NCBI GenBank assembly: GCA_963971225.1
Contig: OZ020269.1
Coordinates: forward strand, 16,625,921 to 16,689,920
Length of the DNA stretch: 64,000 bases
DNA from: Melieria omissa
Taxonomy: Eukaryota > Arthropoda > Insecta > Diptera > Ulidiidae
Direction: 5' to 3'
Shown here: positions 12,133-22,244 of the stretch, in pieces
Position numbering within the stretch: the stretch's first letter is position 1
How the letters are laid out: every line of letters starts with the position of its first letter
Notes under the pieces: model-generated
Databases searched by the model: none
Told to the model about the DNA's origin: nothing
The model's input: only the letters and a program-made list of their open reading frames with translations
Made by a program: the position numbers and the translations under genes

Positions 12133-12471
12133 GCTTGCTACCCGTTGGACTAGCGAGACCTGCTTTTTCATACCCAATTCTTTTTTTAATATGTGACAAA
12201 CACTTTCTTTGAACATAAGTGTTCTTAGCCTCTTCTGTTTCTCTTTAATTTCGCTATTTCTATTTCGCTATAATTCGATAGTCGCCCAGCACCACTTGGT
12301 GACCTTGAGCAATGCTATCGTCAGAAGTTGCCATTTTTAAACTTCTCAAAACTTTATTGTCTCTCTTCTCTCATCTCCCATCTTCACGTTGAGTTCGAAA
12401 ACTTTTCAGACCTCTTTTGTAGATTGCAAAAAATTGAAAAACTCAAAAATAAGAAAACACTAACCTGGCGG

Positions 12472-12543
12472 TCAGACTACGGCATCATTACTATAGACAT
12501 CATTCATATGTTTTCCATTTGATTTCTCCTTCATATTACATTG
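12472..12543 (-). CDS. Sema2b: Sema2b terminal coding exon and stop
   Basis: The last coding exon begins after the strong acceptor ttttcttgcag and encodes QCNMKEKSNGKHMNDVYSND then AVV, followed by TGA at 12474-12472. The QC start and the N..H.NDV pattern fit the short C-termini of fly class 2 semaphorins. Phase 0 agrees exactly with the upstream donor, giving 23 residues. I chose it over other AG sites because of this phase, the polypyrimidine tract and the residue pattern. Confidence 0.88.
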   Translation of the reverse strand, partial: QCNMKEKSNGKHMNDVYSNDAVV

Positions 12544-12845
12544 CTGCAAGAAAATCAATATTTCATATTAAAATTGCGCTCAGCAAACTCTCAGTTTGTG
12601 TGTGTGAGTGTGAATACATAAAACGTAGTAAATGCGCCCGAAAAGCGTAAACGTAAAATACGCGAATTGCGCGCAATTTGAACAAATCGTTAATAACGAT
12701 TTATGTGTGTCATAAAGGAAGAAAATCAAGGCATCAAAGCATGGTGGCAGCACCTGTGCGTTCAACACACACACACACCAGCATAGAGACGCATTATGCC
12801 ACCCGGCAACCGTCGAAGAACGGTCGAACGGAATAACATAAAAAA

Positions 12846-13211
12846 TTAATTAAAACAATTAGCAACGTTTAATTTCACGCAATTAAATTTCACGCGCATA
12901 AATTTTAAACATACAACAACAGCGACGCAGCCGCCAGTCGCTGATGCTGAGGGCATCTTGGCTCGGCGGTGAATGGCCGCATTTGGAACGCCAGCAGTCG
13001 GCAGTCGAGTAATTCGAAATTCGTGGAAGAGCGCATAAATGTACAAAATCAGAAAACAGCAAATACAAAAAAGAAGCAACACAAATAAAATGCGGAGAAT
13101 TAATTGCTTGGCACAAACTTTGCTGCCAGTCTGCGGTGTGACGAATGCCGCCGAACGACAGGCGAAACGTGGCGCGTTTGGGGTGTGGTGGTGGTGGTGG
13201 TGCACACTTAC
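12846..13211 (-). other. Open reading frame running through the last Sema2b intron (possible retained-intron isoform)
   Basis: If the donor after ARQE is not used, the frame continues for 121 codons to a stop at 12846. The extension has six histidines from a CAC run and then a hydrophobic stretch LILRILFVLLLFCICCFLIL plus YIYALF, which looks like a membrane segment, followed by basic residues (FMRVKFNCVKLN). The donor is a good consensus and the next exon fits the family, so this is probably chance open frame in GC-richer intron. A minor isoform cannot be excluded. Confidence 0.25.
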
Positions 13212-13320
13212 CTCCTGCCTGGCCTGCCACTGCTTCATGGCCGACTTGTACTTCTCGAACTCGTTACACCAGTGCGAATAGATTTTCTGATAGTCGTTCT
13301 TCTTCGATGGCGGCGTACAT
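13212..13320 (-). CDS. Sema2b: Sema2b exon, C-terminal tail part 1
   Basis: This exon is 109 bp with donor gtaagtg; the acceptor is cttgcag. It starts by completing an Arg codon and leaves in phase 0. It encodes CTPPSKKNDYQKIYSHWCNE then FEKYKSAMKQWQARQE, the conserved tail following the Ig domain of class 2 semaphorins. The frame stays open past the donor for another 121 codons into the intron; see the separate entry for that ORF. Confidence 0.94.
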
Positions 13321-13920
13321 CTGCAAGTGCGAAACAAACAGAGAGCGAGTGAGAGTGTGAAAGAAAGAGTTAGTAGTAGTGTTGAGGTGAGCGGGAATTA
13401 ACAAATAATTGCTGAAAATAAATTAACAAACGTTAACAACATTGGCGCAAAGTCGTCAGCGCACAAGTGCGAAAATGTTCGCCCCGCTGGGCGGCGGTAA
13501 ATACGCGACGAACGCACCGAGACACTGAAAAGGAAACGGAAATGAAGGCAAACGGAAGGTACGAAGGCGTTCATAATTGCAAAGGGAAATGTGTGCGAAA
13601 ATGGGGAAAAACGAAAATGTGATGTGAAAGCTGAAAATGGGGAAACTGAACTGAAATGAAAATGGTCGAAACAACATGTCGCAGCGGAAAAATTGAAATT
13701 TAATTAAAAGCAACGCGCAGAGGTTACAGCTGCGTTTATGATGTTATTGTTTTTGTTGGTAGCGAGCGATTTGAGGCTTGCAACGTACGCATGAGCGTGT
13801 TTTCATTTAAACATTCATTTATGTGTGTGGCGGCAGACTTTAAACTTTGCGGCAACCAACTATGCACACAGCCAAACTCATAAATTATACATGGCTTCGG
13901 TAATGAATTTAATTGCTTAC
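13321..13920 (-). other. Sema2b intron (Ig to tail)
   Basis: 600-bp intron. Apart from the splice sites, purine-rich runs near 13330-13380 and 13540-13690 are all I see. Confidence 0.6.
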
Positions 13921-14073
13921 CTGTGCGCATCCACATTGACACTGTAGCTGCAGAGCAACGTGCCATCCAGGTAGCTGTCATAGCGACCGCCGTCGCCTTC
14001 GTTAATCGAAATGATGACGAGTCCGCCCTCCGATGTTTCAATGTATTTGGAGGGTGTGTAGATGATTTCGTAG
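13921..14073 (-). CDS. Sema2b: Sema2b exon, second half of Ig domain
   Basis: This exon is 153 bp with acceptor attgcag and donor gtaagcaa, closing an Arg codon at its start and leaving two bases of an Arg codon at its end. It encodes YEIIYTPSKYIETSEGGLVI, then ISINEGDGGRYDSYLDGTLL and CSYSVNVDAH. The DGGRYDSYL motif has Ser where most Ig domains (and, as I recall, Sema2a) have the second disulphide Cys. LLCSY a few residues on could pair with the first Cys instead. This is the main argument for Sema2b. Confidence 0.93.
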
Positions 14074-14279
14074 CTGCAATGAAATTTTCAATAAAATTAG
14101 ATAAGTTAGTTGTTTTCTATTAATGGAAATGTATGCAAATCTGGTTAGTCAAAACTATAAGAATTTAGTTGAAATTTAGTTTTGATTATAAACCATTTGA
14201 AAGTAAAAAGGAATGCCACATTTTTCGAATAGATACTTCGTGTCACTCTTGGTATAATTGCAATAGAGTTATACTAGAT

Positions 14280-15060
14280 AACGTTAAAAAGATGAGATTT
14301 CGTACTAAGAAAACTTCTCAGACAGTTTTGCGACAGTTTGTTTCCATCAAACATGGATACTAGAGAAGAGAAAATATGTAATATTTTACAGTTTTTCTTT
14401 GATCGGGTTACGCCAGGTGGCGTTAGAAAGATACGATTTCATACTGAAAAAACTTTTCAGACAATTTATTGGATGCTTGATTCACTTTTGTTCGAACGCG
14501 TCAAAACACGGACACCAGAGAAGAACAAATTTGATATATTGTACAGTCTTCCTTCGATCGGGTTACGCTAAAGGCAGTTAGAAGGATGCGATTTTGTGCT
14601 AAAAAAACTTCTCAGACAATTTCATGGTTACTTGACTCAGTTTTGTTTGAGTGCACATTAAACATGGACACCAGAGAAGAAACAATATGCCATATTTTAA
14701 AATTTTCCTATGGTCAACTTACGCTAGATGGCGTTAGGAAGATACGATTTCGTAGTAAAGAAACTTCTCAGACAATTTCTTGGTTACTTGACTCAGTTTT
14801 GTTTGAGCACGCAGTTTTTCTTCAACCGAGCTATGCCAGATCGGGTACGAATCGTATTAAAGAAACTTCTCAGACAATTTCATGGTTGATTGACTTAGTT
14901 TTGCTTGAGCGCGCATCAAACATGGACACCATAGAAGAGATAATATGTAATATTTTACAGTTTTTCTTCGATGAACTTACGCCAGATGGCATTAGAAAGA
15001 TATGATTTTGTACTAAAGAAACTTCTCAGACATTTTCTTGGTTACTTGGCTCAGTTTCGT
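14280..15060 (+). repeat. Diverged tandem array, unit about 155 bp
   Basis: The motif ACTTCTCAGACAATTTCTTG or a close variant recurs at about 14313, 14452, 14608, 14763, 14863 and 15021. Each is followed by TGACTCAGTTTTGTTTGAGC-like and CATGGACACCAGAGAAGA-like segments and a TTACGCCAGATGGCGTTAGA-like segment. That is five to six units, one of them shortened. It lies in the 3.7-kb intron between the two Ig exons. Confidence 0.88.
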
Positions 15061-15089
15061 TTGAGCGAAAGAAAACAAAGAGCAGAAAA

Positions 15090-15915
15090 TATTCCATATT
15101 GTACAGATTTTTTATGTGAACAACGTTTATGATCTGTTTGGATACTGTTTCAGTCAATAACGTGAAATTTTCGTCGACGTTTTCGTTTCGGTGACTAATA
15201 CCAAAGATGCACTAAGCTCTAAAATAAAGCAATAAAGCAAGCAAGCAATAAAATGGACAATTTCGTTCATCATGTAAGCACTGTTTCTCTTGTCCAGAGT
15301 TAAGCATTGCACAAAAGACATTTGGAACCACTTAAATGAGTCTGGATACAAAAACAATCTTAATGTCTGAGACCACACGAGTTGAGGCAAAAATTCTCAT
15401 AAACTAAATTTCAATCTGTGAATTGCTGCTGAATTGCAACAAAATCGATCGTTTCTGAAGTGAATGGTGACTGAAGCGACTGGTGTCTAGAAATGAGTCA
15501 CTTCAAGCTTCAAGCGAAAACTGTTGTGTTTAAATCTGTTAATCGCTGCTAATAGAAAGGGAATTGTGTTCCAACAGGACAACGCCAGGCCACATGCATG
15601 GATTGTGACTCACCAAAGGCTCCGGGAGCTTAGCTAAGAGGTTCTTAAGAGAGTTCAGAGTTATAGTTCGGACTTGACATCAGTGATTACCACTTGTTCC
15701 TGTCTATGAAAAATGATTTTGCTACTAAAAAGCATAGCTTCTATAAAAGCATTTAAAAATTGACAGTCTCAACTTTTTGCCAAAAGAGAGGAAGGTTTCT
15801 ATGAAAGAAGCACAATGGATTAACCTTCACAGTGGCAACAGGTTGTATCGGATCAATCCAACTACTAAATAAAGCCTTCAATTTCATGCAAAACTAATGG
15901 ATTTATTTTTACTAC
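15090..15915 (+). mobile_element. Degenerate mariner, mellifera/capitata-like
   Basis: Plus-strand pieces read NKIDRF and a decayed catalytic region, then QQDNARPHAWIVTHQRLREL, and further on KREEGFYERSTMD and a WQQVV block. These are the second Asp motif (QDNARPH) and C-terminal motif (ERG/WQQVI-type) of mariner transposases. Many stops are present. The GGATTTATTTTTACTAC end at about 15899-15915 matches that seen after the mariner at 37020-37080. Confidence 0.78.
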
Positions 15916-17747
15916 AGAGTAGAATTTAAGTATAAAACAGATAATCTGCAAGCAGAGACAAATATTTCATACATTTTATTTAAGTTTTCTTCCAACCCTC
16001 GAACTATGCAAATTCATGCTTTCAGTTATTTGCATCAATTCAATTTGAGCGCATTGAGTTCTGATTTCCGCTACACTCCGCATACCTCTTTCAATGCACT
16101 TGAATACTGTACTTTATGTTCTAATGTAAAAACTTTGGTGTGCGCAACATTTTGAAACTGTTGCAACACGTTGCCACAACAAATGCTCAGAACAAACACT
16201 CCCAACACCAACGCGTGGCGCGACGAGCTTTCAGCTTTCAGCTTTCTAATTTCTGTCATTGAAATCAATTTTTGCTTTGCCGTAATCGCGCATCAAAACT
16301 GTCGGCATTAGTGTGTGTGATGTGCACTCAAATGTGCAGTCAACAACTTTGCTACGTGCCACGCGACTGTCTGCGCACACGCACACACACACTCGCACAC
16401 CCACACAAATATCAATAAGAATAAAAATTTAAATTGAAAACTTTGGCGTTCACCCTCTTTTGCCATTCGCGTCGATGTATTTTTATTACGAATTTTTCTT
16501 TTGGGGTTTTTCGCAATTTTGGCATTCGGCATTCGGCATTTGTCGCCGCTATGCGAGATGCCAACTTGGATAAAAAGTTTTTCCATCAAATGAAGCCGTA
16601 ACCTTAAAGCAGCAGACAACACGCCCATCATGCCAGCGTTGCGTGTGCAACGGGTATGCGGGCGTTGACGCATTCATAGCAGCGGTCGCCGCATACCGAC
16701 GCAAATAAGCGTGAACGCCAAAAAGCAGACTTCAACAACATTTTCAAGTGTCAATTTACCGTTGCGGAGACGCAAAGCGACTGCTTTGCGTCTACTTTTT
16801 CATGCTGCTACTCATGCGGGCTTCCGTTATTGTTGTTATTGTTGTTGCTTTCTCATTTTCAGCAACTTCAGTTACACTTCCGATTTTATTATTTGTGTTT
16901 GCTTTCAATGTCTCGCGTTTGTTTTTTTTTTTGCATTCGTTTGCTGTTGTCAGTGTTTGGTTTGGTTTGGTTTGTTGTCGTTATTGTTGTTGTTGTCTTT
17001 GCTTTCTATGATGCGCTTTTCAATAGCCCCCGCACATTTCATTTCTGCGCAGCGCGCAATACCCAAAAACGTAAACTTTCAAATATTAAAAAAACGAAAA
17101 AAATTGTATCCTGTTTCCTCGCCGCTGCGTTTGTTCTTTTGTCTGTTGGCGCGGCTGACTGCGCGGTGTGTGAATTTGCGCCGCTAGACACAGCTGTTGT
17201 CTCCAAGGACTCATTCGCTCAGTCACTTTCAAATATTACTCGTAATATTTTTTCTTTGCGAGTTTTTAATGTATTTCCATGTTGCATACTTTATGGCGTG
17301 CTGGCAAATAAACAGGTTGCCACTCATACTTATGCAGCGTCATTGATAAACTCAATTTTAAAATCGTACAGAATCAAATCGACTGGGAATGGGGCATGTT
17401 GAGAAGGCAAGGGGACGCTTGGAAAATGAAAAACCCGCGTACGCAACAAAAGCTATTAGGAAAATTCTAAACAGTTGCAACGATTATTAAAAAGTTATGA
17501 ACGCGTATGCGTGGGGCTGCTTGAGTGCGCAATGCTTTGCATACTTTCGGGGTGGTGTCAATTACACAACGGCGCACATTTATGCGTTTTTAACGCAGGG
17601 GTGTGAAATATCATTGCAACGCGAGTACATTTGGAAATCTTATACCATCCACATGAAAATTTATGCGCTTTAAATTGTACTACAAAATATGTGCAGCACT
17701 ATTTGAAATATTTCTTATTACTTATACAAATTCGTTTTAATACTCAC
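15916..17747 (-). other. Sema2b intron, unique GC-richer part
   Basis: No exon was found. From about 16060 to 17600 the base composition is more balanced, with CA run 16377-16392, GCATTCGGCATTCGGCATTT near 16522, and TTGTTGTTATTGTTG runs. Such unique blocks in fly introns often hold enhancers, but nothing specific can be shown here. Confidence 0.35.
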
Positions 17748-17911
17748 CGTCCTCGTTCCGTTGAGTGATGGTACCAGCGCACCAACTTCTGTCTCAGGAC
17801 CTCTGGGATTTTAACGAAGCACGACAAATGCAACGTTTGTCCATACGAGGCGGTAATACGTTTTTTCAAAACGCTCGTATCGCAAATGCCCGAAGTCTCA
17901 TTGGCCACGTC
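17748..17911 (-). CDS. Sema2b: Sema2b exon, PSI end and start of Ig domain
   Basis: This exon is 164 bp with acceptor tacccgcag and donor gtgagta, entering in phase 0 and ending two bases into an Arg codon. It encodes DVANETSGICDTSVLKKRIT, then ASYGQTLHLSCFVKIPEVLR and the WYHHSTERG strand. HLSCF holds the first Ig cysteine and WYHH is the conserved Ig tryptophan strand. NETS is a glycosylation sequon conserved in class 2 semaphorins. Confidence 0.95.
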
Positions 17912-18043
17912 CTGCGGGTAACGAGCAAACAAAATAAAAAAAATTGAAAAAATTTATTCAAGAATGAATGAGCAGAAAAAGTGCCCTGCGAGAGTGTCAA
18001 TGTTTATTTAACATTTCATGGCACCACCACCGCCACCACTCAC

Positions 18044-18380
18044 CTGCAACAGTCCCAGCTGGTATGGTTTGCATGTGCTCGCCTCCTTGTCCCAGCCGCA
18101 GTACGGATCGGCCACACAGCGGAAGCACGAATCGTAGCGGCGCGTGCACATTGCCAAATCGATTTGCTTCACATTGTGATCGGTGGCCAGATAGAGCGAA
18201 CCGGTCTTCTGGCTCAGACCCATTTCGCGTATGGGCTCATTGTAGGCAACCTCCAGCACGTCCAGCAGATTCGAAAAACGCTGCCCGTAGCGTATGAATT
18301 GTACGAGTTTGTAAATGTAACCAGTGCTGGTGCCGACGAAATACACCAAATACTCCTGGTTCAGCTTATCGATGCGAATT
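18044..18380 (-). CDS. Sema2b: Sema2b exon, end of Sema domain and PSI domain
   Basis: This exon is 337 bp with acceptor cttacag and donor gtgagtgg, entering one base into a codon and leaving in phase 0. The first half (IRIDKLNQEYLVYFVGTSTG, then YIYKLVQF and the LYLATDHNVKQIDLAMC strand) closes the beta-propeller. The second half begins the PSI domain with CTRRYDSCFRCVADPYCGWD, whose C..CF.C..DPYCGWD cysteine pattern is unmistakable. A 132-bp intron separates it from the next exon. Confidence 0.97.
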
Positions 18381-18879
18381 CTGTAAGGGGGTGTAAAGAG
18401 GGGAAAAATATGAATGCAAAGCACCAAAAGCAGAGAGACAATGTGATTTTCGTTGGTTGTGTTCTTGGTTTGTGTGATTGCTGGTCAGCAAAAATTACGT
18501 GCTGGCGCATAATTACGAGCCAATAGTGCAATGTCGCTTGGCCTTGGTTGAAGGTGATACAAAATGAGAATTTATGAAGAAATTAAAAGAGATGGAAATT
18601 GAAAATATTTGCAGGAAAAAAACAATAGATACTTTTGATATGGAAACTTTACTGGAGACACATTTCAGTATCGAAACATTTCAACGAAATGTTTAATCGA
18701 GATTTATTTTAATAGAGCAAGTTAATGCTTAATAATTAAATTTAATTTTAAAACTAATCTCAAGGTATCAGCTAGTAGTAAAAATAATTAAAAAAAATCT
18801 GTGCTTTTGATATTCTGAAAACAAAATATTAAGCAACTCGTATCTAATCCTCTTAGTAGCCAATGAAAAACCACTCAGA
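18381..18879 (-). other. Sema2b intron, AT-rich part
   Basis: Only the acceptor side of the PSI exon and AT-rich sequence are visible. Confidence 0.5.
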
Positions 18880-19160
18880 GTACCCACTTCAGTGGGAGTT
18901 CAGCTTCTCATAGCGGAGGCCCTAGGTTCGAATCCTAGATGGGGCTGGTGGTTTCACCAGCTCATCTAATTCTATCACTATCCACATAAAATAGATAAAA
19001 ATAAAATAAAAAAATTAAATAAAATTAACAAGAAAATCTCCAACCAAAACCTTCAAGTGCGAAAGAAAATTGTCTAAAGAAACCGATATTTGGATTCAAC
19101 TGTAGCTCCCCTCCCCCTTCCCTCATTCGCTAGAAATGTGTGCTGTAATACATGTTGGAA
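18880..19160 (+). mobile_element. SINE family B, plus orientation
   Basis: A clear B-box CCCTAGGTTCGAATCCTAGA follows a decayed head (GTACCCACTTCAGTGGGAG). Then come GGTTTCACCAGCTCATCTAA, TTCTATCACTATCCACAT and a tail related to the copy at 35700 (GAAAGAAAATTGTCTAAA, CCCCTTCCCTCATTCGC, AAATGTGTGCTG). Confidence 0.75.
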
Positions 19161-20109
19161 AAAACAGTGTTGCATTCAAATTTCAAGTCTCTTACAGAGG
19201 CAGCCACCTAACATAAACTAAAGAGCTAGGGAAACGCTAATGGGTCTCTAAAGACAGTCAAGTAACACAAAAGGCCCTACAAATCCCTTACAACTACTCA
19301 AAATTAAGCGAATTTAAGGCAAAGCTGAAAAAAGTCGCAAAATAGAATCAGTTATTGATTTCAAGATGGTCTTGGCAACAAAATAACCAGTAAACAAGAC
19401 AATCAATGCGCAGCATCTAATCCAGTGCAAGCAAAACTTATAATCGGCTTTAGAGCTGCAGAGGTTCTTCAGCGAATCAAGAGCAATATGAGCATTGTTC
19501 ATATGAGAAATGGTCTGGAATGGAATTCTGAAGAATCATCAAGTGTTTTGTTTAAACATGGAGTAAGGAAAAAGCGAACTATGGACTTCAACTCGAGACG
19601 AAAGATGTGTGTCTCATGATAGGAGTAAACATAGGACACAACGCATGCGGCCAGCATATGGTAAGCATGCGAATGATGATTCGCTGACCCCACATGCCAG
19701 TCCTGCCTCCAGGACGTAGACTTAACAGACCACTTTCACTTTTTAGCGTTGTCGAGAAGCAGGAGGCGCATATCGTGCAGTGGTATGAGCGAAGCTTCGC
19801 GAATCCCTCAGATTCCGCAAAAAAAAAAAGCTAGAAAGGAAATCCGTTCCTTTCCTCTGTCCTACTTTTCACTGGAAGATTTCCTGCCCATCTTCACATT
19901 ATGATTATCATCAAAGAAATTAAAGTTTGATAAACCAGAAAGCACAACAAATTTGGCTAAAAATGGAAAAGGAGCGCTTGGAGCACTGGCTTTGAGTTCT
20001 TTACGGACTGAGGACAAGTAACAGCGCCTTCAGTTATACGCAGAATTCAAACGGGGTTTTTGGGGCAAATTTCCTTTTCTTTTCAATGTTTTGACAATGC
20101 TTGCCAAAA
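19161..20109. other. Intronic DNA with a possible faint LINE remnant
   Basis: Nothing firm. At 19620-19830 the plus strand has RTQRMRPAYGKHANDDSLTP-like residues that recall the Cys/His tail of jockey-type LINEs, but the match is too weak to call. Confidence 0.25.
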
Positions 20110-20265
20110 GCGAACTTTTGCGATTCTTGTAATTCTCAACTGCTTAATGTGAATAGCAAAAGAAGTAGACGAGTGTTTCACCAGTCCGAGTATAGGAATC
20201 GAACTTAAGACCTTCGATATGAGCTGCCAGCACGCTACTTGCTGGACTATCGAGGTTGGCTAACG
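20110..20265 (-). mobile_element. SINE family B, minus orientation
   Basis: The minus strand gives GTCCAGCAAGTAGCGTGCTG, a B-box region TAAGTTCGATTCCTATACTC, GGACTGGTGAAACACTCGTC and TACTTCTTTTGCTATTCACA, the same order of blocks as at 10850-11034 with more mutations. Confidence 0.78.
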
Positions 20266-20324
20266 CCCTAAAAAAATGAAAACAGTAAAGTCTCATAAAA
20301 GATCACAAACAAGAATGTATACAA

Positions 20325-20954
20325 TAGAGTCCTGCACGAGTATGCATTTTTGCTATTCGAAAACATTCAAATGCTTTTGAATAGAATAATTCACTTCATC
20401 TCTGCGGACCGGTCCGAATGAATACGAGTACATTTCTCTTCGAGTACGAGCAAGCTCCGAACAGAAACGAGTAGACGTACACTATTTATTCATATTCGCT
20501 CGAAGTGGGGAAAACGAGCACAAAAGCATTCGAATAATAGTACACACTGCTTCGAATATATTCGAATATACTCGTTTTATTATTCCTAAGATTATTTAGA
20601 AATATTTATGTTATATATAAATATTTATTAACTTTTTATGCTACTTTCTTCAATAATTTCCATTTTATTAACTAATAAGCCACTTCAACCGCAGCACAAG
20701 TATACATGGGAAAGTGACATACTGCGCATAAAAATATTCGGTGAAACTGTTGATATTCGAATACTTCGCAAAGTTCTCGATTACCGAATACGAGCACTGC
20801 AGTATTCGCTTTTCACCAAATACGAATAGAAACGAGAAGCTCGCTGGTTCTCGTTTCTATTCGTTTCGTTGTACGCATTCTTCGAATACCAAGTACCCGT
20901 ACAGTATGTACGGTAGTGTAGCCGCCAAAATGAATATATTCATGCAGGACTTTA
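20325..20954. mobile_element. hAT-like MITE with terminal inverted repeats and 8-bp target duplication
   Basis: The left end reads TAGAGTCCTGCACGAGTATG and the right end, inverted, reads TAAAGTCCTGCATGAATATA. The flanks are GTATACAA (20317-20324) and GTGTACAA (20955-20962), seven of eight bases identical, as expected for a hAT 8-bp duplication. The interior is rich in CGAATA/TATTCG and includes a 15-bp perfect inverted repeat, CGAATAGAAACGAGA, around 20824-20868. There is no transposase, so it is non-autonomous. Confidence 0.78.
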
Positions 20955-20962
20955 GTGTACAA

Positions 20963-22244
20963 CGTAATATAACAAGTCTTTGGCTTAAAATCAGCTCAGG
21001 ATACTTTGATTTATTAGTGTAGGGAATAGAAGGACTAATGAGGCTATCAGTGGTCCAAGCAAAACGGATTGAGGGGTCCTAACCCTCCAAATATTTTCAT
21101 GTTGCAACAATTGTGGGTGATTTCATTGTGGGTATTTGGTTAACAAATTGTATTCGAAAACCTATCGAAATAAAATCCTATCTACTCCACTGAAAACTAA
21201 GAATGCAGACTAAAAATATTTGTTACAAATATAATCCTAGTCTTCAATATAAGAAATTTTATGCTAAAAAGTATGCAATAAATTTTAAGTTCATATTAGG
21301 TAAGCACATCTCTCTTTAAACACTGATTTTTATAACATACTTTTAGGATATGTGTAGACTGAATAACCTAAAAAGGAGTCCTCAGTTTGGTTTTCATTCT
21401 ACCACTTCGTTTTTTATGTCTTTCCATGCTCCTATTACCTACACGTAATGTGTCCGACTGCCAATTTATTTCTTCTAGTTTTTCAAGTTTCTTTACGTTT
21501 CGTAAAGTTACCATTTCCGGCAGCAATTGCAAACGTTTAACTAAACTCTTATCCACTTAGATATTTTTTCATAACTTCCACTACACTTGGCATACAAGTT
21601 GTTATTTAAAAATACAACAACAAAAACTCTGATAATAAAAACAAAAATTGCTGCACTGAAGCAACTCTACAGAGGCGGCAAATAATTTGTCTTTTCTGCA
21701 CCAAAAACTGGTTAAAAACGCTTTTAGTAGGAAATTTGATTTTTTTTTGTTTCAATTCGAGCAATGGTAGAAAAGTAAAAAAAAAAATAAAAAAAATAAA
21801 AAAATTATAACAACCCAAAATGAAACAAAACAAAACTTGTAAAAGTGCAATGAAACAGCGCTGAGCGAAAAAAAATTCCATACAAAAAATGTAAAATCTA
21901 AAATGTCAACATGGCAAATGCAAGTGAAGGGGGAGGGAGGGGGGGACAGGAAGAGTAAGAAATTCGTTGAAGGTTGTGGAGACCAGAAGGGAGGCAAACA
22001 AATCGCTTAAAGGCAAAACAAAAGCAACAGCAGCAGCAACTTTTGGCAGGCGCCGCGCAATGGAAACCAATCTTCCGCCGCAGTGAGCAGCCAGAAAAAG
22101 TATTTATGTGTGTGTCTGTGTGTGTTTGTGCTTGTTGGTTTAAATATGTGTGCCAAGTGGCGACCGCAGCCAACTTAACACTCACACAGACGCACACAGA
22201 GTGTGTCATAGTTTGCAGCATCAAAAAATCAAAGACACACTCAC
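20963..22244 (-). other. Sema2b intron, no recognised element
   Basis: There are A-rich runs near 21776-21802, a G-rich run AGGGGGAGGGAGGGGGGGAC near 21928-21947 and CAGCAGCAGCAA near 22029. A GT-rich block lies at 22107-22130. Confidence 0.4.

Larger units (their letters stand above)
10443..12421 (-). mobile_element. Composite mariner: outer copy carrying a SINE and a second mariner
   Basis: The outer ends are GGTTTGAAAAGTTTTCGACC near 10460 and its inverted partner CGAAAACTTTTCAGACCTC at about 12396-12414, with TA beside the right end (12420-12421). The outer element shows only the transposase piece ESVCHILKKELGMKK on the minus strand near 12205-12160. It is interrupted by a tRNA-type SINE and by a second mariner of another subfamily. 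The right end lies about 50 bp beyond the Sema2b stop codon. Confidence 0.8.

Noticed and set aside
13145..13360. Plus-strand frames opposite the tail exon
   Set aside because: Antisense shadows of a well-supported Sema2b exon.
18925..18950. Possible tRNA gene from the perfect B-box
   Set aside because: No cloverleaf could be built and the same sequence recurs as a SINE.
19620..19830. LINE-like Cys/His tail
   Set aside because: Only a faint resemblance; not enough motif residues.
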